A stretch of DNA of 64,000 nucleotides, taken from positions 1-64,000 of the forward strand of contig NZ_JANUGW010000019.1 in assembly GCF_024753285.1 (NCBI RefSeq), given 5' to 3'. This DNA comes from Massilia pinisoli. Lineage in GTDB: Bacteria > Pseudomonadota > Gammaproteobacteria > Burkholderiales > Burkholderiaceae_D. Numbering within the stretch: the stretch's first letter is position 1; every line of letters begins with the position of its first letter. The notes beneath the pieces were generated by a model, which was not told the origin of the DNA, made no database searches, and worked only from the letters and a program-made list of their open reading frames with translations. Shown here piece by piece: positions 7,618 through 15,138 of this stretch. The position numbers and the translations under genes are program-made.

Positions 7618-8479
7618 TGGCCACCCCCTCCGGTCCGATTTCCATGCCCAGCCCACCGTAGCCGCCGTCGCGCAATTCGCCGCCCATCGCTGCCAGGCTT
7701 TCCTCGCGAATCAGCTTCTTGATCGAGCGGACGAGGCCCGCGAACTCGGGCGTGTCGACCATGTCGGGCGTGCGCGGGCGCGGCAGCGGCACCTTGATCT
7801 CGGCCTTGATCCGTCCCGGCCTGGCCGTCATCACGTAGATGCGGTCGGAGAGGAAGATCGCTTCCTCGATGTCGTGCGTGATGAACAGCACGGACAGCCG
7901 CAGCCGCTGCCACATATTCGTCAGGATCTCCTGCATCACGGTGCGCGTCTGCGAATCGAGCGCGCCGAACGGTTCGTCCATCAGCAGCACTTGCGGGCTC
8001 GTGGCCAGCGCGCGCACGATGCCCACGCGCTGCTTCATCCCGCCGGACAGCTGCGACGGATAGTGGTTTTCGAACGCCAGCAGGCCGGCGAGGCCCAGCA
8101 GGGTGCGCGCCTGCGTCTCGCGCTGCGACGGCGGCATGTGCGCCATCTTCAGCCCGAACTCGACGTTCTTGCGCACCGTCATCCAGGGGAACAGCGAATA
8201 CTGTTGGAACACGACGCCCCGGTCCGAACCGGGACCGTCGATGCGTTTGCCGTCCAACATCGCCACGCCGCTGTCCGGCGGCGTAAAGCCGGCGACGGCG
8301 TTCATCAAGGTGGACTTGCCGCAGCCGGACGGGCCGATCAGCGACACGAATTCACCGGCCTGCACGTCGAGCGACACGGATTTGACGGCCTGCACGGCCG
8401 CGCCGTTCGCCTTGAAGCTGATGTTGAGGTCGCGCACCTCGATATGACCCGACCGGGTCGCGGCGGCGGGGGCGTTCAT
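7607..8479 (-). CDS. ABC transporter ATP-binding protein (SsuB/TauB/NrtD type)
   Basis: A 290-residue ATPase with Walker A GPSGCGKST near residue 56, signature LSGGMKQRVGIVRAL, Walker B VLLMDEPFGALD and the switch His in LFITHDIEEAI. It powers the adjacent permease at the cytoplasmic face of the inner membrane. The sequence type is that of nitrate/sulfonate/taurine importers. Its ATG overlaps the permease stop (ATGA), so the two are co-translated. The long open frame continuing upstream of 8479 is non-coding overlap with the permease. Confidence 0.95.
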   Translation of the reverse strand: MNAPAAATRSGHIEVRDLNISFKANGAAVQAVKSVSLDVQAGEFVSLIGPSGCGKSTLMNAVAGFTPPDSGVAMLDGKRIDGPGSDRGVVFQQYSLFPWMTVRKNVEFGLKMAHMPPSQRETQARTLLGLAGLLAFENHYPSQLSGGMKQRVGIVRALATSPQVLLMDEPFGALDSQTRTVMQEILTNMWQRLRLSVLFITHDIEEAIFLSDRIYVMTARPGRIKAEIKVPLPRPRTPDMVDTPEFAGLVRSIKKLIREESLAAMGGELRDGGYGGLGMEIGPEGVANVL

Positions 8480-9420
8480 TTCCGTGCTCCCGCCAGCGCG
8501 GTCCACGGCATCGCGAGCCGCGAGCACACGTGGATCGCCTTGCTGCACAACAGGCCGAGGACGCCGATCGTGATCATGCCCAGCGCGATGTCCGGATACG
8601 AAATCAGCGAATACGCTTCCCACGTGAAGTAGCCGATGCCGAACTGGCCGGAAATCATCTCCGCCGCGATCAGCGACACCCACGCGACGCCCATGCCGAC
8701 GGCGAGTCCCGTGAAGATGTGCTGCAGCGCGCCGGGGATCACGACGTGCAGGATCACGTCCTTCTCTTTCGCGCCGAGGCTGTGCGCGGCGCGCAGCAGG
8801 ACGTCGTCGACGGTCTCCACGCCGTGGATCGTGTTGATCAGGATGGGGAAGAAGGCGCCGAGGAAGGTGATGAACGCGATGCTGACCTCGTTGCTGGGCC
8901 ACAGCATGATCGCCATCGGCACCCACGCGATCGCCGGAATCGGGCGGAATAATTCCATGGCCGGCATCGTCAGCGAACGGAAGATCCGGTAGCGGCCCAC
9001 CATGATCCCGAGCACCGTGCCGGCGACCGCCGCGCCGACGAAGCCGAACAGCACGCGACGCACGCTGATCCCGATGTTCACCATGAACTTGCTCGAATGG
9101 TTGACGGCGACGATGCTGTGCCAGACGTCGAGCGGTGTCGGGATGTTCCCGAAGCGGACGTAGAAATCGAGTCTGAAGCGCGTCGCCAGGTACCAGGCCA
9201 GCAGCACCGCGCCGATCGACAGGGTGCCGAGCAGGGCGCCGCCCGCGCTCGATTCCAGCCAGCGCTTCAGCGAGAACGGCGCGGGCCGTGCCGCGGGGGC
9301 GCCGCCACCGCCTTCGATGGCTTCCAGCCTGGGCTGGCGCACCGGCTTGCCGGGCACGGGGTGGTGGGGCGGCGCCGCGGACGCGGGCGGCGCGATCGTG
9401 TGACGATCTGTCAGAGCCAT
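8476..9420 (-). CDS. ABC transporter permease (SsuC/TauC type)
   Basis: A 314-residue inner-membrane permease. After a Pro-rich cytoplasmic N-terminus of about 55 residues come a first membrane segment (GGALLGTLSIGAVLLAWYLA) and the binding-protein-dependent transport domain with the EAA-type loop (LLRAAHSLGAKEKDVILHVV, near residue 225). The start at 9420 lies 2 bases after the stop of the binding protein. The extended Pro/Ala N-terminal tail is longer than in typical SsuC proteins. It should form the channel of the importer with the downstream ATPase. Confidence 0.94.
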   Translation of the reverse strand: MALTDRHTIAPPASAAPPHHPVPGKPVRQPRLEAIEGGGGAPAARPAPFSLKRWLESSAGGALLGTLSIGAVLLAWYLATRFRLDFYVRFGNIPTPLDVWHSIVAVNHSSKFMVNIGISVRRVLFGFVGAAVAGTVLGIMVGRYRIFRSLTMPAMELFRPIPAIAWVPMAIMLWPSNEVSIAFITFLGAFFPILINTIHGVETVDDVLLRAAHSLGAKEKDVILHVVIPGALQHIFTGLAVGMGVAWVSLIAAEMISGQFGIGYFTWEAYSLISYPDIALGMITIGVLGLLCSKAIHVCSRLAMPWTALAGARK

Positions 9421-9422
9421 GA

Positions 9423-10835
9423 TCAATTCTCCATCTTGGCGAGCACTTGCTCGTAGGTTGCGACGGTGCCGCCGGCCTTCGCCGCGCTGGCTTCCGCGTC
9501 CTTCTTCAGCAGGAAGGGCACGACCTCCATCCCGGCACCGCTCCCGTTGACCGCGTAGAAGGCCCTGTCGGCGAATACCTTGATGCCGAGCCCACGATCG
9601 AACAAATAGGCCACTGCAATTTTCTTGCCAGCTTCCTGGTACTTCCGGATCCCCATGAAGGTGCAGACGGGGGAGCTGAGGGGCACGATGTCGCCGCCCT
9701 CGATCCAGATTTCGCCCGCGTTCTTCGGGCTCGTCACCGGCTTGGCGCAGACGGGGTCCTTGCCCTGGATGTCGTAGTTGGCCAAGGTGCGCTTCTGCGC
9801 CTCGTAGTCGAGGCCGCGCTGCTTGAACGCGGCGCGCAGATAGGTCTCGTTCACCCAGCCGTCGACGTTGAACTCCTTCACCCGTCCCAGTTTCTGCAGC
9901 ACGCCGTAGCTGGTCCGGATACTGTTGACGAGCAGGGGCTTGATCGTGGGATCGAGCGTGTGGATGCCGTCGGGGCCGAGGAAGATGTAGACGACTTCCT
10001 TTTCGATCTTGGTCCACTGCGCGATCTTCTCGGCCGCCAGCTTCGGGTTCTTGCGCACCCAGTCGTCCGCATCCATCAGCGCGCGCAGGTACGCGACGAC
10101 GACTTCCGGATATTTCTCGGCGAAGTCCTTGCGCACGACGATGCCGTGGAACGTGGGGACGCGCGTCTCGACGCCGTCGAAGATCTTGCGCGCGAAGCCG
10201 CGGTACGGCAGCAGTTCGCCGAACGGCACGAAGTCGGCGTGGGCGTCGATCTTCTTTTCCTGCAGGTTGCTGGAGCCGATTTCCGGCGACTGGCTGACGA
10301 GGTTCCAGTAATCGTCCGACCAGCCGCGCGCCTGCATCGCCTGCAGCAGCATGCCGTGCGCCGCCGATCCGAACGGCACGGACACGTTCTTGCCCTTCAG
10401 GTCGGACAGCTGGTAATACGGGCTGTCCTTGTTCACCACGACGCCGTTGCCGGCACCGAAGGCGTTGTAGGCGATCACGGCGACGAGCTGCGTTTCGTTG
10501 CCGCGGCTCTGCTGGCCGTTGGCGCCGTTGATCAACAGGGGGTAGTCGCCCATCATGCCGATCTGGATCTTGTTGGCCATCATGCCGTTCGTGACGGGCG
10601 GGCCGGACGTGAAGTTCTGCCAGTCGACCTTGAAATCGACGTTCGCGTACTTGCCCGTCTTCGGCAGGTATTTGTCGAGCAGGCCCAGTTCCTTGATGAC
10701 GACGCCGCCCGTGACCGTGTTCGTCGTCGTGTTCTGCGTGCCGATGCCGATCGTGACGACGTCCTTCGCGTGCGCCAGGGCGGCGCACAGCACGGTGGCG
10801 GAGACGGCGGCGATGCGAATGAACCAATGTGTCAT
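9423..10835 (-). CDS. ABC transporter periplasmic binding protein with C-terminal NosL-like extension
   Basis: A 470-residue exported protein (signal peptide through AHA, residues 1-23). Residues 24 to about 345 are an SsuA/TauA/NMT1-type solute-binding fold (IGIGTQNTTTNTVTGGVVIK, QIGMMGDYPLL, NVSVPFGSAAHG, FHGIVVRKDFAEKYPE). The protein is about 150 residues longer than a usual SsuA. Residues about 372-470 form an extra domain whose ending (GMEVVPFLLKKDAEA then GGTVATYEQVL) resembles the end of NosL-family copper proteins. Cys363 and Cys391 are the cysteines of this part. The start at 10835 follows GGAAGGA with good spacing; an upstream in-frame start would spoil the signal peptide. Ligand unknown; the related families bind sulfonates, nitrate or thiamine precursors. 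Confidence 0.9.
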   Translation of the reverse strand: MTHWFIRIAAVSATVLCAALAHAKDVVTIGIGTQNTTTNTVTGGVVIKELGLLDKYLPKTGKYANVDFKVDWQNFTSGPPVTNGMMANKIQIGMMGDYPLLINGANGQQSRGNETQLVAVIAYNAFGAGNGVVVNKDSPYYQLSDLKGKNVSVPFGSAAHGMLLQAMQARGWSDDYWNLVSQSPEIGSSNLQEKKIDAHADFVPFGELLPYRGFARKIFDGVETRVPTFHGIVVRKDFAEKYPEVVVAYLRALMDADDWVRKNPKLAAEKIAQWTKIEKEVVYIFLGPDGIHTLDPTIKPLLVNSIRTSYGVLQKLGRVKEFNVDGWVNETYLRAAFKQRGLDYEAQKRTLANYDIQGKDPVCAKPVTSPKNAGEIWIEGGDIVPLSSPVCTFMGIRKYQEAGKKIAVAYLFDRGLGIKVFADRAFYAVNGSGAGMEVVPFLLKKDAEASAAKAGGTVATYEQVLAKMEN

Positions 10836-10890
10836 GTTGAATCCTTCCAGTATGAGTCGAAGCATGAAAAGCCGACGCGTGTCCGCGGTG

Positions 10891-11220
10891 CTAGGTCGTC
10901 TCCATCAGGTGTTCGCGCTTGTCTTCCCGGGATGCCCATGCGTCGGCATCGGGCAGCGGTTCCGTCGAGGCCGCGATGACGGGCCAGCGCGCGGCGAGCC
11001 TCGCGTTCAGCGCGACGTAGTCCCGCTGCGCCTCCGGCAAGTCCTTTTCGTCATAGATCGCCTCGACGGGGCATTCCGCGACGCAGACGCCGCAGTCGAT
11101 GCACGCTTCCGGATCGATCACGAGGAAGTTCGGACCTTCGTGGAAGCAGTCGACGGGGCAGACCGACACGCAGTCCGTGTATTTGCAGCCGATGCACGAT
11201 TCGCCGACGACGTGGGTCAT
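10891..11220 (-). CDS. fdxA: 7Fe-type ferredoxin (FdxA family, [3Fe-4S][4Fe-4S])
   Basis: A 109-residue ferredoxin closely matching Azotobacter FdI-type proteins in layout: CIGCKYTDCVSVCPVDCF, then GPNFLVIDPEACIDCGVC and VAECPVEAIY, a long C-terminal half with LNARLAARWPVI and the tail PLPDADAWASREDKREHLME. The first cluster has CxxCxxxxCxxxCP with the extra Cys expected for one [3Fe-4S] and one [4Fe-4S] centre. Its ATG overlaps the stop of the HEAT-repeat gene (ATGA). It probably passes electrons between the Fpr reductase and the flavoprotein/AprB-like pair of the same series. Confidence 0.93.
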   Translation of the reverse strand: MTHVVGESCIGCKYTDCVSVCPVDCFHEGPNFLVIDPEACIDCGVCVAECPVEAIYDEKDLPEAQRDYVALNARLAARWPVIAASTEPLPDADAWASREDKREHLMETT

Positions 11221-12167
11221 GACGCACCTCCGCGCAGCTGGATGGTGGCCAGCGCCAGCTTGGACAGCTTGCGCACGTCCGAGTCGACGTCCTTCAGCGC
11301 CAGTTCCAGGTGGGCGATGGCGCGCGTGTCGGCGATTTCGCCCAGCGCGATCACGGCTTCCTTGCGCAGGTTGCTCATCGGGTGCTGCAGCGCGACGCAC
11401 AGCGCGTTCACCGCGGGCTTCGCCTTCAGCTTGCCGAGGCTGCGCGCCGCCTTCACGCGCACCTGCCAGAACTCGTCGTCCAGCGCGCGCACGAGGTCGG
11501 GGATGCCGAGCGCGAGCCCCAGCTTGCCCATCGTCGTGGCGGCTTCCTCGCGCACCTGCCAGGCCGGGTCGGCGAGGACGCGGCTCAGCGTCGGCTGGAT
11601 GCTGACGGCCGATGCGTAGCCGAGCGCGCCCACCGCGATCCGGCGCACTTCCTGGTCCGGGTCGTGCGCGGCAGCGTTCGTCAGCGCGCCGATCGCTTCG
11701 GGCTTCTTCAGGTACCCGAGCACGCTCACGGCTTCGCGCCGCACGGCCGCATCGTCGTCGTCCAGCGCGTGCAGCGCGGGCTCGAACGCGGCGTCCACGC
11801 GCAGGGCGCGGATCGCGTGCAGGGCGGCGGCGCGGACCGTCGCCTCGGCGTCGGTGAGGTAGGGCAGCAGGAACGGCGCCGACGCCGGTTCCTTCAGTTC
11901 GGCCAGTGTCGTCGCCGTCGCGCGCCGCACGTCGGGATCGGCGTCCTTCAACAGTGGCACGAGCGCCGCCAGCACGTCCGGACTTTCGTACCCTTCGATG
12001 GCCTTGGCCGCCTCCAGCCGCACGCACGCGTCGGGGTCGGCCAGCGCCGCGACCAGCAGCGGCACGATGTCGTCTTCTTCCTCGGAATAGGGGAGGTCCA
12101 GCACCGCGATGCGGCGCACTCCCGGGTCGCCGCTGCGCAGCCGTTCGTGAATTCCGGTTGCCATCAT
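11217..12167 (-). CDS. HEAT-repeat (PBS-lyase type) protein
   Basis: A 316-residue protein made almost wholly of about nine short alpha-helical HEAT repeats of 30-31 residues, with recurring patterns such as DPDACVRLEAAKAIEG, DPDVRRATATTLAEL, DDAAVRREAVSVLGYL and DPAWQVREEAATTMGKLG. No enzyme motif, signal peptide or membrane segment is visible. Such solenoids act as protein-protein scaffolds or, in phycobilin lyases, cofactor-attachment chaperones. Lying between two ferredoxin genes and overlapping one of them, it may assemble or hold together the redox complex. It starts at one of two adjacent ATGs (MMATG). Confidence 0.9.
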   Translation of the reverse strand: MMATGIHERLRSGDPGVRRIAVLDLPYSEEEDDIVPLLVAALADPDACVRLEAAKAIEGYESPDVLAALVPLLKDADPDVRRATATTLAELKEPASAPFLLPYLTDAEATVRAAALHAIRALRVDAAFEPALHALDDDDAAVRREAVSVLGYLKKPEAIGALTNAAAHDPDQEVRRIAVGALGYASAVSIQPTLSRVLADPAWQVREEAATTMGKLGLALGIPDLVRALDDEFWQVRVKAARSLGKLKAKPAVNALCVALQHPMSNLRKEAVIALGEIADTRAIAHLELALKDVDSDVRKLSKLALATIQLRGGAS

Positions 12168-12179
12168 GGCCGTGCCTCC

Positions 12180-12413
12180 TTAGCGGACGAGATAGGGGAT
12201 GTTGACGTGCACGGCGCCCGTCGGGCAGTCCTGTTCGCACGGCATGCAGTACCAGCATTCGTCGAACTTCATGAATGCCTTGTTGGAGACGATGTCGATC
12301 GCCAGCACGTCCAGCGGGCAGACGTCGACGCACACGGTGCAGCCTTTCTCGGCGATGCACTTCGACTGGTCGACGACGACCGGGGCTTGCGTACGGGTGG
12401 TTGCGATGGTCAT
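12180..12413 (-). CDS. Dicluster [4Fe-4S] ferredoxin, AprB-like
   Basis: A 77-residue ferredoxin with two cysteine sets: CIAEKGCTVCVDVCPLD (residues about 19-35) and CWYCMPCEQDCPTGAV near residues 53-68. The KAFMKFDECWYCMPC stretch is strongly reminiscent of the beta subunit of adenylylsulfate reductase (AprB), but the long AprB C-terminal tail is missing. It lies 23 bases after the flavoprotein gene and is almost certainly that enzyme's electron-transfer subunit. The start at 12413 follows an AAAGG ribosome site. An Ala/Thr-rich N-terminal lead of 12 residues precedes the fold. Confidence 0.92.
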   Translation of the reverse strand: MTIATTRTQAPVVVDQSKCIAEKGCTVCVDVCPLDVLAIDIVSNKAFMKFDECWYCMPCEQDCPTGAVHVNIPYLVR

Positions 12414-12436
12414 GATCTTTCCTTTTTCGTGTGGGG

Positions 12437-14173
12437 TTAGACGGCGGCGCCGGTCTTGCTGCCGGCCACGCGCAGGCGCTGGTACGCGGCTTTTTCCTCG
12501 GCATTCAGTTCGACGATGTAGGGCTCGATCTCGCGCTTGCGGAACACCATCCGGCCGTCCGCGCCCTTGCCGACGTTGGTGTGGCAGAACCAGTTCTCGT
12601 CGTCCTTCTCGGGGTGGTCCACGCACAGGTGGTACAGGCCCCAGCGGCTCTCCTTGCGGAACAGCGACGATCGCGCCGCGAGTTCGGCGCAGTCGCGGAT
12701 GGTGTGCGCCTCCATCGCCCGCATCAATTCGTGCGGATCGACGGCGCTGAGCTCCTCGAGGTCGTCCTTGATCTCGCCGAAGCGTTCCAGCGCGATCTCC
12801 ATCTTGCGGGTGATCTTCGGCGGCTGCAGGTAGTCGTTGACGATGCGGCGTGTCTTGTACTCGACCTGGAACGGCGTCAGGCCTTCGCTGCGCGCCAGCG
12901 GCGCCATGATGCGCTTGCGCTCCGCCTCGACCATGTCCGTGTTGATGACGGGCGCCGACCTGCCGGCGACGTAGTCCGCCGCGTTCTCGCCGCAGAACTT
13001 GCCGTACACGAAGGCGCCCAGCATGTAGTTGTGCGGGATGCTGGCGCAATCGCCCGCCGCATACAGGCCGGGGATCGAGCATTCGCCGCGTTCGTTGGTC
13101 CAGATGCCGGAGGCACTGTGGCCGCTGCAGAAGCCGATTTCCGAGATGTGCATCTCGATCGCCTTCTGCCGGTAGTCGTTGCCGCGCCGCTCGTGGAAAC
13201 GGCCGCGACTCGGGCGTTCGTTCGTGTGCAGGATGTGTTCGATCTCGGCGATCGTTTCTTCCGCCAGGTGGTCGAGCTTCAGGAACACGGGGCCGCGGCC
13301 GCCTTCGAGTTCGTTATAAAACTCCAGCATCATCTGGCCGCTCCAGTAGTCGCACTCGATGAAGCGCGCGCCGGTGGAGTTCGCGGTGAAGCCGCCGAAC
13401 GGGCCCGTCACGTACGCGCACGCGGGGCCGTTGTAGTCCTTGATCAGCGGGTTCACCTGGAAGCATTCGAGGTTCGTCAGCTCGGCGCCCGCGTGGTAGG
13501 CCATCACGTGGCCCTCGCCGCTGTTGGTCGGGTTTTCGTACGTGCCGAACATATAGCCGGAGGCGGGCAGGCCGAGGCGGCCCGCCGCGCCCGTGCACAG
13601 GACGACGGCCTTCGCCTTGATCACATAGAAGTCGGCCGTGCGGCAATCGAAGCCCATCACGCCGGCGATTTCGCCGTTCACGCCCGTGATCAGCCGCGTG
13701 GCGACGACGCGGTTGGTGATCTCGACGCGCTGGCGCTTCAGCTGCCGGTACAGCACCTTCTTCATGTGGTGCCCTTCCGGCATCGGCAGGACGTAGCTGC
13801 CGAGGTGGTGCACCTTGCGCACGGCGAAATCGCCCGTCTCGTCCTTCTCGAACTTGACGCCCCAGCGATCCAGCTCCTCGATCATCGCGTAGCTGTTGCT
13901 CGCGTACGCGTACACGCCTTTCTGGTCGACGATGCCGTCGTTGGCGACCGTGATCTCCTTCGTGTACTGCTCCGGCGTCGCATGGCCGGGGATGACGGCG
14001 TTGTTCAAGCCGTCCATGCCCATGGAGATCGCGCCGCTGCGTTTGACGTTCGCCTTTTCCAGCACGAGCACGCGCAACTTCGGATTCTTTTCCTTGGCCT
14101 TCACGGCGGCCATCGGGCCGCCCGTACCGCCGCCGACGATCACCAAATCGTATTCCAGTTCGATGGTATTCAT
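12437..14173 (-). CDS. FAD-dependent oxidoreductase of the fumarate reductase / AprA superfamily
   Basis: A 578-residue flavoprotein. The dinucleotide-binding motif VIVGGGTGGPMAA is at residues 11-23. Later come CTGAAGRLGLPASGY, the helical ENPTNSGEGHVMAYHAGAEL segment with ECFQVNPLIKDYNGPACAY, the FAD-contacting GLYAAGDCA, and a C-terminal helical domain as in FrdA/SdhA/AprA. HSASGIWTNERGE occupies the place of the usual H-x-GG segment. There is no signal peptide, so it acts in the cytoplasm. Its partner is the AprB-like ferredoxin just downstream. The substrate is not predictable. It is not classical APS reductase, and neither a membrane anchor nor an SdhB-type subunit is encoded. It is first in the series, behind the operator at 14223. 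Confidence 0.9.
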   Translation of the reverse strand: MNTIELEYDLVIVGGGTGGPMAAVKAKEKNPKLRVLVLEKANVKRSGAISMGMDGLNNAVIPGHATPEQYTKEITVANDGIVDQKGVYAYASNSYAMIEELDRWGVKFEKDETGDFAVRKVHHLGSYVLPMPEGHHMKKVLYRQLKRQRVEITNRVVATRLITGVNGEIAGVMGFDCRTADFYVIKAKAVVLCTGAAGRLGLPASGYMFGTYENPTNSGEGHVMAYHAGAELTNLECFQVNPLIKDYNGPACAYVTGPFGGFTANSTGARFIECDYWSGQMMLEFYNELEGGRGPVFLKLDHLAEETIAEIEHILHTNERPSRGRFHERRGNDYRQKAIEMHISEIGFCSGHSASGIWTNERGECSIPGLYAAGDCASIPHNYMLGAFVYGKFCGENAADYVAGRSAPVINTDMVEAERKRIMAPLARSEGLTPFQVEYKTRRIVNDYLQPPKITRKMEIALERFGEIKDDLEELSAVDPHELMRAMEAHTIRDCAELAARSSLFRKESRWGLYHLCVDHPEKDDENWFCHTNVGKGADGRMVFRKREIEPYIVELNAEEKAAYQRLRVAGSKTGAAV

Positions 14174-14222
14174 GTCACCCTTTCAGTAAAGTTCCCGTGC
14201 GGCCCGTGCGCACCTCGTCATA

Positions 14223-14238
14223 ACTCGTAATAACGAGT
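14223..14238. promoter_or_regulatory. Palindromic operator, probably for the adjacent GntR regulator
   Basis: The sequence ACTCGTAATAACGAGT is an inverted repeat (ACTCGT / ACGAGT, 4-base centre) 50 bases upstream of the flavoprotein start. Nine bases of one arm (ATAACGAGT) recur exactly at 15140-15148 at the start of the GntR gene. Symmetry, place over the promoter and recurrence at the regulator's own gene make it the likely binding site of the HutC-type regulator. Confidence 0.65.
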
Positions 14239-14257
14239 AGTGCAAAACGCGTGCCAA
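14228..14257 (-). promoter_or_regulatory. Sigma-70-like promoter of the flavoprotein/ABC series
   Basis: On the minus strand TTGGCA (14257-14252) is followed after 18 bases by TTATTA (14233-14228), 54 bases upstream of the flavoprotein ATG. The -10 lies inside the palindromic operator, so a bound repressor would block RNA polymerase. Confidence 0.5.
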
Positions 14258-14370
14258 GGGAATTCGCCGCGATTTACGGGCGGCGGGCTGGAAGAATGGT
14301 CAGGAACGGTGCGCGGATGGCGCGCTGGGTGGCCGTCGTGGGGCGGGCGGCCACCAAAGTAGGGCGGGTT

Positions 14371-15138
14371 TTAGCGCAAGACCTTCATCTTGTATTTGAA
14401 CGTCTCGGCGCGGTAGTACAAGTATTCGAAGACGAGCGGCGTCTCCTGCTGCGCATAGGTCAGGCGCTCGATGCGCAGCACTGGCGAGCCGGGCGCGATC
14501 TTCAGGCGGGTGGCCACGTCGCTGCCGGCGGACGTCGCGTCGATTTCGATGTCGGCCGAGTGCAGCCGTTGGCGCAGCTCGTTTTCCAGCAGCGAGAACA
14601 GGTCTTTGTCGCGCAGGTTCTGCTCGGTGAGACGCGAGCCCACGTCATGCCGCACCCAGGAATGGTCGATCGACACCGGTTCCCTGTTTAAATAGCGCAC
14701 GCGCCGGATCTCCGTCACCGGGTCGCCGTCCGCGATCCGCAGCTTGGCGGCCACGATGCCCGTCGCCTTGACGGTCTTCAGGCCGAACACGTCGGAAAAG
14801 GTTTCGTGGCCGAGACGGTGCATCGCTTCGCCGAAGCCCTGCAGATGCGTCAGTTCCTGCGACACGTTGGGCAGCGCGACGAACGTGCCCTTGCCGTGCA
14901 CCTTGAACAGCAGGCCTTCCTTCTGCAGGTCGTTGATCGCCTGGCGCACGGTGATGCGGCTGACGCCGAACGCCGCGATCATGTCGTTTTCCGACGGGAG
15001 CTGCTGGTGTCCAACATACGTGCCGTCGATGATCTTGGCACGGATCGCTTCCTTGATCTGTATGTACAGGGGAACGGTCGACGAACGCGGAAGTTGGATG
15101 TTCAAGGCGGCGGCGCGGCAGGATGATGGAAAGGTCAT
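14371..15138 (-). CDS. GntR-family (HutC subfamily) transcriptional regulator
   Basis: A 255-residue regulator. The winged helix is at about residues 25-90 (VPLYIQIKEAIRAKIIDGTY, LPSENDMIAAFGVSRITVRQ, GLLFKVHGKGTFVA) and the C-terminal UTRA ligand-binding domain from about 100 to the end (FGLKTVKATGIVAAKLRI, YLNREPVSIDHSW, YAQQETPLVFEYLYYRAETF). UTRA domains bind small metabolites, here probably the compound handled by the downstream series. The start at 15138 is an ATG without a clear ribosome site that overlaps a TATAAT and an operator half-site; a TTG at 15105 is an alternative. It lies on the same strand as, and 197 bases upstream of, the series. Confidence 0.92.
   Translation of the reverse strand: MTFPSSCRAAALNIQLPRSSTVPLYIQIKEAIRAKIIDGTYVGHQQLPSENDMIAAFGVSRITVRQAINDLQKEGLLFKVHGKGTFVALPNVSQELTHLQGFGEAMHRLGHETFSDVFGLKTVKATGIVAAKLRIADGDPVTEIRRVRYLNREPVSIDHSWVRHDVGSRLTEQNLRDKDLFSLLENELRQRLHSADIEIDATSAGSDVATRLKIAPGSPVLRIERLTYAQQETPLVFEYLYYRAETFKYKMKVLR

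Noticed and set aside
12180..14173. True adenylylsulfate reductase (AprBA)
   Set aside because: The ferredoxin lacks the AprB C-terminal tail, the flavoprotein segments differ from AprA, and no sulfate-reduction or sulfur-oxidation partner genes are nearby.
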